6,070 nt of DNA from Halobacteroidaceae bacterium (lineage in GTDB: Bacteria > Bacillota > Halanaerobiia > B1SED10-174). The stretch spans positions 1-6,070 of the forward strand of contig PUKG01000080.1 of the NCBI GenBank assembly GCA_003550445.1, written 5' to 3'. Below are positions 1-5,791 of this stretch, piece by piece. Below the pieces are notes generated by a model that was given only the letters and a program-made list of their open reading frames with translations, did not search any database and had not been told where the DNA came from. Position 1 is the stretch's first letter. The number at the start of each line of letters is the position of its first letter. The position numbers and the translations under genes were made by a program.

Positions 1-202
1 CCAGAAAATCCCCGGGGGAAGGAGCAGAAGTTTTTGGCATTTCTCCCTCCTCCAAAAAACGGTAAAATTCATCATAGGTCTCCGTGGGAACCTCTTTACC
101 ATTGCAGGTTACAGGAATTTTAACTACCTCAATATTTAATTTCTTAACCAGGAACTCGGGAAGACTTGAAGCACTATCGGTTACGATTTTTATTCCAGCC
201 AA
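1..202 (-). CDS. DegV family fatty-acid-binding protein (N-terminal part, runs off left edge)
   Basis: The first 67 residues of a DegV-family protein, a family that includes FakB, the carrier that binds a fatty acid and presents it to the kinase FakA for phosphorylation. The N-terminus contains the family signature IKIVTDSASSLP (residues 4-15), then a YDEFYRFL stretch (43-50) and the KTSAPSPGDF motif (57-66). In FakB structures the corresponding TSxPS loop lies near the fatty-acid carboxylate. The start is well defined: an in-frame TAA at 208-206 lies two codons before the TTG at 202-200, so no earlier start is possible, and AAGGGGG sits 7 nt upstream. The gene continues beyond base 1, so the C-terminal domain is not visible. 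It follows surE on the same strand after 79 nt and may be cotranscribed. The family call is firm; the bound lipid and any link to a FakA kinase are unknown here. Confidence 0.9.
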   Translation of the reverse strand, partial: MAGIKIVTDSASSLPEFLVKKLNIEVVKIPVTCNGKEVPTETYDEFYRFLEEGEMPKTSAPSPGDFL

Positions 203-209
203 AATTTAG

Positions 210-216
210 CCCCCTT
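210..216 (-). promoter_or_regulatory. Ribosome binding site that fixes the TTG start of degV
   Basis: AAGGGGG on the minus strand lies 7 nt before TTG at 202. With the in-frame TAA at 208-206, it leaves TTG as the only reasonable start codon. Confidence 0.75.
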
Positions 217-228
217 ATAAAATATTTT

Positions 229-253
229 GTTCCACCCAATGGACCGTCCCCAT
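229..253 (-). repeat. GGGGACGG-type sequence with small imperfect hairpin in the surE-degV gap
   Basis: Reading the minus strand, ATGGGGACGGTCC is followed by ATTGGGTGGAAC. GGTCCA and TGGAAC can pair with one mismatch around a TTGGG loop. From memory, GGGGACGGTTC-like sequences recur between genes in several clostridial genomes, often near REP-associated (IS200-like) transposases, and this could be one degenerate copy. Only one copy is visible here and no transposase is present, so calling it a repeat is an inference. Confidence 0.25.
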
Positions 254-281
254 TTTTTTACGACAAAAAAAGAAATCTTCT

Positions 282-1031
282 TTACCACTCCATTTTTCTT
301 AACTCGGGAATTTCCTGATGGTTGGTAAGGTCAACACAAAGTGGGGTAACAGATACAAAACCTTCCTTTATTGCCAGGGTATCGCTTTCCTTTTCTTCCT
401 TTTCTTCGATACTACCTGTCATCCAGTAATACTTTTGCCCCCGGGGATCAATTCTCTGGTCAAAAATATTGGAATAGTTTCTTTTGCTTAATCGGGTGAT
501 TTTTGTTCCTTTAACCTCCTCACCTGGTATAGGGGGGAAATTTATATTAAGAAGATATTTTCCATCTACAATTTTTGAACCATTTCTGGATAACAGTTCA
601 TTAATATAGTACGCCCCGAAAGAAAAATCTCGGAAATCATCTTCAAGAACCAGCGAAACAGCCAGGGCTGGGTACCCCAGGAAAAAACCTTCAACAGCAG
701 CAGAAACAGTTCCGGAATAAAAAACATCATTCCCAAGATTAGGTCCACTGTTAATTCCCGAAATCACAAGATCTGGTGGGGTAGGTAAAATTGCTTCAAG
801 GGCAAGTTTAACACAATCAGAGGGGGTCCCATTAACGGCCCGGGCAATTCCAGCCTCCAGTTCAACTTCCTTTACCCGGAGGGGCTTATGGAGGGTAATG
901 GCATGCCCGGTTGCGCTCATTTCCCTTTCCGGAGCAACCATATAAACTGTATGTTTTTCCTTTAATACCTGGTACAGGCGGTTTATCCCCGGTGCATATA
1001 AGCCATCATCATTGGTTAAAAGGATTTTCAT
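282..1031 (-). CDS. surE: 5'/3'-nucleotidase SurE
   Basis: A 249-residue SurE, the normal length for this family of metal-dependent phosphatases that remove phosphate from nucleoside 5'- and 3'-monophosphates (some members also act on short polyphosphate). The hallmark N-terminus MKILLTNDDGLYAPGI carries the metal-binding pair D8-D9. Ser39 (in EREMSATGHAITL) and Asn94 (in SGINSGPN, 91-98) complete the expected metal site. Further conserved blocks are GTPSDCVKLA (68-77), YSGTVSAAVEG (105-115), NINFP (162-166) and the C-terminal DTLAIKEGFVSVTPL (217-231). All catalytic residues are present, so the enzyme should be active in the cytoplasm. The ATG at 1031 is preceded by TAGGGGG plus seven A, and that TAG is the stop of the upstream CPBP gene 11 nt away, so translation is probably coupled. 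Substrate preference cannot be read from the sequence. Confidence 0.97.
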   Translation of the reverse strand: MKILLTNDDGLYAPGINRLYQVLKEKHTVYMVAPEREMSATGHAITLHKPLRVKEVELEAGIARAVNGTPSDCVKLALEAILPTPPDLVISGINSGPNLGNDVFYSGTVSAAVEGFFLGYPALAVSLVLEDDFRDFSFGAYYINELLSRNGSKIVDGKYLLNINFPPIPGEEVKGTKITRLSKRNYSNIFDQRIDPRGQKYYWMTGSIEEKEEKESDTLAIKEGFVSVTPLCVDLTNHQEIPELRKMEW

Positions 1032-1038
1032 TTTTTTT

Positions 1039-1045
1039 CCCCCTA
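1039..1045 (-). promoter_or_regulatory. Stop codon of the CPBP gene merged with the surE ribosome binding site
   Basis: TAGGGGG on the minus strand: TAG (1045-1043) ends the CPBP gene, and its G starts the run of five G that serves as the surE Shine-Dalgarno site, 7 nt before ATG at 1031. This favours reinitiation by ribosomes that have just terminated. Confidence 0.6.
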
Positions 1046-1750
1046 GTAAATTCCATAAGACATTGCGAAAAAAACTATTAACAAACCCATCCCATTCCAG
1101 ATTACATGGGCAATTATGGGTGCCCAGAGGCTTTTAGCTTTTTCAAAGACAAAGGTAAACCCAAGGCCGGCTAAAAAAGTAGGTAAAAAAGCCCAAATTT
1201 CCCCATGAGCAAGGGCAAAAAGACAACTGCTTATAAGGGCTGCTCCCCCAATATTTATCCAGTTCCTTAAATAGGTGTATAGTAGTCCCCTAAAAAAAAC
1301 CTCTTCCGCTAAAGGGGCAAGGACAACAATTAATATTGCATAAAGTATAATGTGAACCCCTTCCACATTGGTTACGATATAAGATATTATTTCCTGAGGT
1401 TGGGGAGTTAAATCAAATAACCAGGCCATTAAAAGTTGAAATAAAAAATTAATTATTGTAGCCCCAAACCAAAGGATAAAGCTCCACTTTAAAATTTTTC
1501 CCCAAAATCCAGATATTCCAAGAAATTTGCTGCCAAAAAAATCATATTTAAACCCAAGGACAATAAACAACCAGGTAAAAAGAAGCAAACCCAATGCCTG
1601 GATGAGTCCAGAAATAAGTGGCGCCCACACCCCTTCGGGAGAAAAAAACATATTAAAAAGAATTATCAGCAAAAGGGGACCAGAAAAAATTAAAACCAGT
1701 TCCGAAAAACCCCAGCGGGAATAAAATGGTTCTCGAACTCCATTCTGCAT
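1043..1750 (-). CDS. CPBP family intramembrane metalloprotease homologue (Abi/CAAX protease type)
   Basis: A 235-residue, strongly hydrophobic multi-pass membrane protein with the three CPBP motifs. Counting from the ATG at 1750, they are EEVFFRG (E149, E150, R154), FALAHG (H182) and HVIWNG (H215, N219). The glutamates and histidines are the proposed zinc-binding and catalytic residues; all are present, so it could be an active protease. Hydrophobic segments lie near residues 16-35, 44-67, 86-112, 133-148, 165-182, 186-202 and 211-232. In bacteria the family has been linked to prenylated-peptide-like cleavage, bacteriocin self-immunity and regulated proteolysis, but most members have no known substrate. 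An in-frame TTG three bases upstream would add one residue. ATG at 1750 is preferred because GGGAGG sits 7 nt before it and only 4 nt before the TTG. It lies between cvpA (3-nt gap) and surE (11-nt gap), so it is cotranscribed with housekeeping genes rather than next to a bacteriocin gene. Confidence 0.9.
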   Translation of the reverse strand: MQNGVREPFYSRWGFSELVLIFSGPLLLIILFNMFFSPEGVWAPLISGLIQALGLLLFTWLFIVLGFKYDFFGSKFLGISGFWGKILKWSFILWFGATIINFLFQLLMAWLFDLTPQPQEIISYIVTNVEGVHIILYAILIVVLAPLAEEVFFRGLLYTYLRNWINIGGAALISSCLFALAHGEIWAFLPTFLAGLGFTFVFEKAKSLWAPIIAHVIWNGMGLLIVFFAMSYGIY

Positions 1751-1753
1751 CAA

Positions 1754-2455
1754 TTATCCTCCCAGGATAAAAATCCGAATTTGTTCCACAAGCCAGGGCC
1801 GTAATGGTTCCTGCCAGGCCTGAACATAACCATATGGATTTAAGTAGTCAGGAAAATCAATAATAAAAAAGTCAAATACGGGTTGAATCAACATCAGGAA
1901 AAAAACCAGGAATAAAACAAGATGTCCTGCTGTTAAAACTCCCCCCAAAATTTTGGACCAGGCTGGAAGTTTACCTTTCCCCCTGATTAGGGTATCAAGA
2001 ATTAAAATAACCACTTTTTCTGCCAGAAAAGCAACAATAAACAGGAGGAAAAAGGCCGCATGAAGGGCAAACACAAAAGAGAGAGTTTCGCCAAGAAGCT
2101 CGATTATTTCCCCCGAACTCTGACCAAGGGCCCCTATTTCTTCAACATTTAAAGCTTCCCTGATAAAAGAATCACTGGGTTGGGAAATGGAAATCTGCTG
2201 GAGGTACGAATCAACCTGTTCACCAAAACTCCCGGCCACAGGGCTGATTACCTCCTGTAAAGCAGTTTCCATATATCTGGTTAAATTAAGACTCTCGATA
2301 ATTGAACGAGCAACGGGAAAAGCCCAAAGATAAAATAATACTGGAGCCAGCAAAAATTTTATGGTTCGTAGGAATGAGGAGAAAAACCCTCTCCTTGCCC
2401 CCACAATCATCGCCAGAAGAAGAAAGGCAACTAAAATGATTTCATACCAGGTCAT
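1754..2455 (-). CDS. CvpA family membrane protein
   Basis: A 233-residue integral membrane protein with the CvpA arrangement. An N-terminal membrane segment (about 4-20) is followed by the typical ARRGFFSSF turn (20-28) and a second segment (about 32-47). A soluble loop of about 75 residues comes next (about 50-125), then a membrane segment (128-157), the positively charged link RGKGKLPAWSK (158-168) and a last segment starting ILGGVLTAGH (169-190). The E. coli namesake is needed for colicin V production and affects purF expression; more recent work ties the family to envelope stress and bile resistance, but no biochemical activity is established. The start ATG at 2455 has TAGGGG 6 nt upstream, and this overlaps the stop of the rodZ-like gene. 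Its TAA stop abuts the CPBP start region. The soluble loop between the first and second membrane pairs looks long for the family, judged from memory. Confidence 0.8.
   Translation of the reverse strand: MTWYEIILVAFLLLAMIVGARRGFFSSFLRTIKFLLAPVLFYLWAFPVARSIIESLNLTRYMETALQEVISPVAGSFGEQVDSYLQQISISQPSDSFIREALNVEEIGALGQSSGEIIELLGETLSFVFALHAAFFLLFIVAFLAEKVVILILDTLIRGKGKLPAWSKILGGVLTAGHLVLFLVFFLMLIQPVFDFFIIDFPDYLNPYGYVQAWQEPLRPWLVEQIRIFILGG
1758..1763 (-). promoter_or_regulatory. Ribosome binding site that decides the CPBP gene start
   Basis: GGGAGG on the minus strand, inside the last codons of cvpA. It is 7 nt from ATG at 1750 and only 4 nt from the in-frame TTG at 1753, so ATG is the better start. 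Confidence 0.65.
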
Positions 2456-2470
2456 TTTAGGCCCCTAAAA
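2455..2470 (-). promoter_or_regulatory. Inverted repeat covering the cvpA ribosome binding site
   Basis: The plus strand reads TTTTAGGCCCCTAAAA: two perfect 7-base arms around CC. In the mRNA a TTTTAG/CTAAAA stem with a short G-rich loop would contain the TAG stop of the rodZ-like gene, the GGGG Shine-Dalgarno core of cvpA and the A of its ATG. Such a fold could limit initiation on cvpA unless ribosomes arrive from upstream. The stem is mostly A-U and short, so its stability in the cell is uncertain. Confidence 0.35.
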
Positions 2471-2830
2471 CAGGAAATACCAGGCCAGGACCCCTATTAC
2501 TCCCAGGCCTATTAAAATTATAATAATCATCAGCAACAAAAATTGGCTTGAGCTTTCTTCTTCTTCATCATCTTCTGGCAGGGAAGGAGGTATATCCTGG
2601 TTAAGGGACCGGTTATAGCTTTCAACAAATTCCTTGCCGTCCAGCCCCAGGGCTTCCGCATATGTTCTTAAAAATCCCCGCAAATAAACTTCTTCTGGTA
2701 AATCTTCCCAGTTACCATTTTCAATAGCCTTTAAAAATCGGGTTTGGATTTTGGTTTTCTCCGCAACTTCATCCAGAGAAATACCCTTTTCCTCCCTTAC
2801 TTCTTTTAATTCTTTTCCTATTTGCTTCAT
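2465..2830 (-). CDS. Short RodZ/YmfM-like membrane-anchored helix-turn-helix protein
   Basis: A 121-residue protein with an N-terminal HTH_25 (RodZ-type Xre-like) domain at about 3-70, seen in IGKELKEVREEKGISLDEVA and the typical block WEDLPEEVYLRGFLRTYAEALGLD (41-64). A short acidic linker follows (EDDEEEE, 86-92), then one membrane helix (about 96-120). It ends one residue after that helix. RodZ links the MreB cytoskeleton to the elongation machinery through this HTH domain, and usually carries an extracytoplasmic DUF4115 domain. That domain is absent here, and cvpA starts 9 nt after the stop, so no remnant remains. ATG at 2830 is chosen over an in-frame TTG at 2857 because AAAGGGTGGG lies just upstream and the TTG is inside the preceding gene. 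Its place directly after the DUF3388 gene matches ymfK-ymfM of B. subtilis. The name rodZ is withheld because of the missing domain. Confidence 0.85.
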   Translation of the reverse strand: MKQIGKELKEVREEKGISLDEVAEKTKIQTRFLKAIENGNWEDLPEEVYLRGFLRTYAEALGLDGKEFVESYNRSLNQDIPPSLPEDDEEEESSSQFLLLMIIIILIGLGVIGVLAWYFLF

Positions 2831-2835
2831 CGGCA

Positions 2836-2845
2836 CCCACCCTTT
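2836..2845 (-). promoter_or_regulatory. Ribosome binding site that decides the start of the rodZ-like gene
   Basis: AAAGGGTGGG on the minus strand overlaps the TAA stop of the DUF3388 gene (2846-2844) and ends 5 nt before ATG at 2830. The alternative TTG at 2857 lies upstream of it and has no site of its own that I can see. Confidence 0.6.
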
Positions 2846-3611
2846 AACTAATGTCAAATTGGTTATACGGAAGCGGTTCTAGCTCCTCCTCTTCTTCCTC
2901 TCCATTCTCATCCCGCTTAAGGAAAATAAGGGCGTCAAAATTCCGATACTCATAATCCAGTTCATCAACAAAAACTCCAGGATGTTCAATAATTTTGGCT
3001 TGGGGTTGTTCCAAAACCTCTTTTAAAAGCTTCCGGTGTTTTGGCCCGGCCCGGTGAAGAGAGGTCAATGCATCAATAATAATTACACTATCTTCTTCAA
3101 GTTCAGAAAAATCCATCGCTTCTCGAGCAAGTTGTCTGACAAAAGTAGTTGAAAAAAGGATCCACTTTTTATTGGCATGAACACAGGATGCAATGGCAAC
3201 CTCAGTTTTACCCACTCTGGGGGAACCCTGAATCCCGATTACAGGAAATTCTTTTTCCCGGATGGTTTCTGCAAGAAAATCTACCAAAACTGGAAGTTCC
3301 TGCCTGCGAAAATGGAACATCGGAGGATCTCCCTCAGCAAAAATTTTTCTGCCGTGTCTCATGGTGAGCAAATCAATATAATCGGGGGGATGAAGTTCGA
3401 GTAATTCCAGGTGGGGAGATAAGCCAAGGGAACTTTTTACTGGAGTAAGATATTCTGGACCGGGAACTTCTAAAAGAAAACATCTTCTGTCAGGCGGAAT
3501 GCCCCCAATACTGATAATGTTAATCCCCAGCATACCCATAAGAGATGTTACATCTCCCAAAAGCCCCACCCGATTTTCCAAAATCTTGTACTCAAGGTAA
3601 AACCTTTCCAT
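2844..3611 (-). CDS. DUF3388 (YmfK-like) protein with ACT-like N-terminus and P-loop
   Basis: A 255-residue cytoplasmic protein that resembles B. subtilis YmfK as I remember it. The N-terminal 75 residues look like an ACT-type ligand-binding fold: YKILENRVGLLGDVTSLMGMLGINIISIGG has the hydrophobic pattern and the glycine/asparagine turns of ACT domains. The conserved block RHGRKIF follows (85-91). A Walker A motif GSPRVGKT is at 129-136 and a Walker B-like VIIIDAL at 176-182, with D180 as the candidate Mg-binding acid. The C-terminus is very acidic (EEEEEEELE, about 238-245). The family has no established function; a nucleotide-binding protein controlled by a small ligand is an inference. It starts at ATG 3611, 11 nt after the ftsK stop, with AGGGATGGG upstream, and precedes the rodZ-like gene by 13 nt. 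The conserved neighbourhood suggests a role in envelope or cell-cycle work in Bacillota. Confidence 0.8.
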   Translation of the reverse strand: MERFYLEYKILENRVGLLGDVTSLMGMLGINIISIGGIPPDRRCFLLEVPGPEYLTPVKSSLGLSPHLELLELHPPDYIDLLTMRHGRKIFAEGDPPMFHFRRQELPVLVDFLAETIREKEFPVIGIQGSPRVGKTEVAIASCVHANKKWILFSTTFVRQLAREAMDFSELEEDSVIIIDALTSLHRAGPKHRKLLKEVLEQPQAKIIEHPGVFVDELDYEYRNFDALIFLKRDENGEEEEEELEPLPYNQFDIS

Positions 3612-3615
3612 TTAA

Positions 3616-3625
3616 CCCATCCCTA
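3616..3625 (-). promoter_or_regulatory. ftsK stop codon merged with the ribosome binding site of the DUF3388 gene
   Basis: TAGGGATGGG on the minus strand: TAG (3625-3623) ends ftsK and leads into two G-runs that end 4 nt before ATG at 3611. An ATG within it (3620) meets a stop two codons later and is not a usable start. Confidence 0.55.
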
Positions 3626-5689
3626 TCTGCTTTGGATTTCTTCCAGAAACTCTGGGAGGTCCTCTTTTCCCAACAAAACCTTTCGGGGTTTGCTTCCAGC
3701 AAAAGCACCAATTATTCCATCCTGTTCCATTGTATCAATCATCCTGGCAGCCCTGGTATAACCAATATTCATTCTTCTCTGCAAAATGGAAATACTTGCC
3801 TGACCACTTTCCACTACCATCCGAACAGCTTCGGGATAAAGAGCATCCCTTTTCTCACTACCAACACTGGTTTCGGCGGTTCCAATATCCTCTAGTTCCA
3901 TTTCATAGTTGGGATCCTGTTGATCTTTAATAAACTTAACCACTTTTTTAACCTCGGCAGTGGAAACAAAAGGACCCTGAATTCTGACCGGCTTAATAGC
4001 TCCCACGGGCGAATAAAGCATGTCTCCATCACCCATTAATTTTTCTGCTCCCCCCATATCCAGAATTGTCCTGGAATCAGTCTGAGAGGAAACATAGAAA
4101 GAAATCCTGGTTGGTATATTTACCTTTATTAACCCTGTAATTATGTCGACTGAAGGCCTCTGTGTTGCAATAATAAGGTGAATCCCTGCAGCCCTTGCCA
4201 TTTGGGCCAGTCTGCATATTGAGTCCTCTACATCTTTTGGGGCAGCCATCATCAAATCGGCAAGCTCATCAATAATTATTACAATCAGGGGAAGAACCTT
4301 TTCCGGGTCCTCCATTTCCTGGATTTCATTATATTCGCTAATTCCTCTAACCCCAAGCTCTGCAAAAAGTTCATACCGGTTCTGCATTTCCTGGACCATC
4401 TGCTGTAAAACTCCGGCGGCTTTGGTTACCTGGTTAACTACCGGAACAAGTAAATGAGGCAGGGCTTTAAAATTTGTTAACTCCACCTGTTTAGGATCAA
4501 TTAGGACAAGTCGGATTTCTTCGGGGGTTGCCCGATATAAAAGGCTTAAAATCAGGGTATTCAGGGCAACACTCTTTCCTGTCCCTGTTGCCCCAGCAAT
4601 TAAAAGGTGGGGCATCTTCCCCAGGTCCTTTACAACCGGTTGCCCGCTAATATCTTTCCCCAAAACAAGGGCCAGAAGAGCAGGGTTATCAGCAAAAGAA
4701 CTACTTGCAATGATCTCCCTTAAACCAACAACCTGCTGTGCATTGTGGGGAACCTCTATCCCAAGAGCGGCTTTCCCCGGGATAGGAGCTTCAATCCTTA
4801 CATCCGGAGCAGCAAGGGCAAGAGCAATATCATCTGCGAGATTTACAATTCGGCTAACCTTAACCCCGGGAGCGGGCTGTAATTCGTAACGAGAAATCCT
4901 TGGTCCGTGGGTAACTTTAATTACCTGAGCTTCAATTCCAAAATCACTCAGGGTTTTTTCTAAAAGTTGTGATTGGTCATTGGGTTTTTTATGGGTAGAA
5001 CCGTTGTGATTCCGTAAAAGGTGTAAAGGAGGAAGCCGATAACCGGTTCCGGGTTTAGGTGTAACCACCGGAGCCTCTTCATCTTCATCTTTTTCCTCTT
5101 CAAAAGCTTCATTAATGGGCTCGGGGGGAATGTCTTCTACAGGGCTTGGCTTGGCAACTTTTCTTTTTTTCCGCCGGGATTTCCTCTCTTTTTTCCTAAA
5201 GGAGAAGAGCCGGATAAATTTTGCCCAGAGGTCGGATAATTCCATCCCTGACCAAAAAAGGAGACCAATTAAACCAAGAACTCCAAGTACAATAAAGGTA
5301 AAAGGCCCGGTAAAAAACTGCCTGACAAGCCAAATCAGGCTACCCCCGAAAAGGCCTCCACCCCGACCCCGCAAACCCTCATAAATCTCCTCTCCTGCGG
5401 GAAGACCGGCGTGAAAAAAGGCTAAAAACACAAGGAAAACTATAGTAATTCCCAGTTGGGAAAGACCCAGCTGAATAGTCTTTTTCTTGATTAATTGGTA
5501 CCCAATAAAAAAGAGCAAAAAGGGAAAAAGATAAACACCCTGCCCCAGGAAGAGATTAATAAAGCCAAACATTGTTTCTCCAAACCTTCCCGTGTCACCC
5601 CAAAAAAGATGGAGGAGGTTAATAAGGCCCAGGACAATAAAAATAATTCCCAGTATTTCGTTTTTTCGCTTTTCCGTAAGCCTTTTCAT
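3623..5689 (-). CDS. ftsK: DNA translocase FtsK/SpoIIIE
   Basis: A 688-residue septal DNA pump that moves chromosomal DNA through a closing septum and, in spore formers, into the forespore. The N-terminus (about 11-146) holds four hydrophobic membrane segments. A cytoplasmic linker follows, with a basic patch (RKKERKSRRKKRK, 165-177) then an acidic stretch (EEEKDEDEEA, 197-206). The motor spans about 235-590: alpha/beta part with HGPRISRYELQPAPGVKVSRI (261-281), Walker A GATGTGKS (366-373), Walker B IIIDELADLM (471-480), and the ATQRPSVDIITGLIKVNIPTRI block (508-529). The C-terminal gamma winged helix (about 614-676) includes GYTRAARMIDTMEQDGIIG and should read orienting DNA sequences. ATG at 5689 has GAGGTGA 7 nt upstream. 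It is shorter than B. subtilis SpoIIIE (787 residues as I recall), mainly through the linker. All motor motifs are intact. Whether it acts in sporulation, vegetative division or both cannot be decided here. Confidence 0.97.
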   Translation of the reverse strand: MKRLTEKRKNEILGIIFIVLGLINLLHLFWGDTGRFGETMFGFINLFLGQGVYLFPFLLFFIGYQLIKKKTIQLGLSQLGITIVFLVFLAFFHAGLPAGEEIYEGLRGRGGGLFGGSLIWLVRQFFTGPFTFIVLGVLGLIGLLFWSGMELSDLWAKFIRLFSFRKKERKSRRKKRKVAKPSPVEDIPPEPINEAFEEEKDEDEEAPVVTPKPGTGYRLPPLHLLRNHNGSTHKKPNDQSQLLEKTLSDFGIEAQVIKVTHGPRISRYELQPAPGVKVSRIVNLADDIALALAAPDVRIEAPIPGKAALGIEVPHNAQQVVGLREIIASSSFADNPALLALVLGKDISGQPVVKDLGKMPHLLIAGATGTGKSVALNTLILSLLYRATPEEIRLVLIDPKQVELTNFKALPHLLVPVVNQVTKAAGVLQQMVQEMQNRYELFAELGVRGISEYNEIQEMEDPEKVLPLIVIIIDELADLMMAAPKDVEDSICRLAQMARAAGIHLIIATQRPSVDIITGLIKVNIPTRISFYVSSQTDSRTILDMGGAEKLMGDGDMLYSPVGAIKPVRIQGPFVSTAEVKKVVKFIKDQQDPNYEMELEDIGTAETSVGSEKRDALYPEAVRMVVESGQASISILQRRMNIGYTRAARMIDTMEQDGIIGAFAGSKPRKVLLGKEDLPEFLEEIQSR

Positions 5690-5791
5690 GGGTGTTTCAC
5701 CTCGTGATATATATTCTCCCTTTTTAATCTTTGTCCTTCTTACCAGCTCCCCCAGGGATTTTTTATCCCATAAAGTGGAAATTAGACTATT
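5690..5791 (-). other. Gap between the PhoU-like gene and ftsK, likely site of the operon promoter
   Basis: This 102-nt gap is the only sizeable space upstream of the six-gene block, so a promoter for ftsK and the following genes would be expected here. It contains the ftsK ribosome binding site GAGGTGA (5703-5697). A small hairpin, GGGAT/ATCCC with a five-base loop (5755-5769), has no T-run after it on the minus strand and so does not look like a terminator. TGGGATAAA at about 5771-5763 could serve as an extended -10, but I find no convincing -35. Readthrough from the PhoU-like gene remains possible. Confidence 0.3.
5697..5703 (-). promoter_or_regulatory. Ribosome binding site of ftsK
   Basis: GAGGTGA on the minus strand ends 7 nt before ATG at 5689, a near-ideal site that supports this start for ftsK. 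Confidence 0.7.

Noticed and set aside
265..283. AAAGAA/TTCTTT stem followed by T residues just after surE, as an intrinsic terminator.
   Set aside because: The stem has one G-C pair out of six and a three-base loop, so it should be too weak; the T-run is interrupted and A/T-rich stretches of this kind are common here.
566..748. A 60-codon minus-strand frame inside surE.
   Set aside because: It lies wholly within the intact surE gene in another frame and shows no known family features.
1043..1750. Bacteriocin production or immunity locus, because of the CvpA (colicin V production) and CPBP (Abi) family names.
   Set aside because: No bacteriocin precursor, modification enzyme or export ABC transporter is present, and the neighbours are housekeeping genes; the names reflect family history only.
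1751..1753. TTG as the start of the CPBP gene.
   Set aside because: The ribosome binding site GGGAGG is only 4 nt away from it, but 7 nt from the adjacent ATG at 1750.
2831..2857. A nine-residue longer N-terminus for the rodZ-like protein from TTG at 2857.
   Set aside because: That start lies inside the DUF3388 gene without its own ribosome binding site, and family members begin near the MKQIG position.
3545..3930. Plus-strand open frames of 66 to 116 codons opposite the 3' end of ftsK and the start of the DUF3388 gene.
   Set aside because: They lie antisense to well-supported coding sequence, have no recognisable domains and overlap each other; they are shadows of the minus-strand genes.
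5708..5737. AGGACA and TATATA spaced 18 nt apart upstream of ftsK, as a sigma-A promoter.
   Set aside because: Each box matches the consensus in only four of six positions, and transcription would begin at about the ftsK ribosome binding site, leaving almost no leader.
5755..5769. GGGAT/ATCCC hairpin as a terminator for the PhoU-like gene.
   Set aside because: Only five base pairs and no T-run follows on the minus strand.
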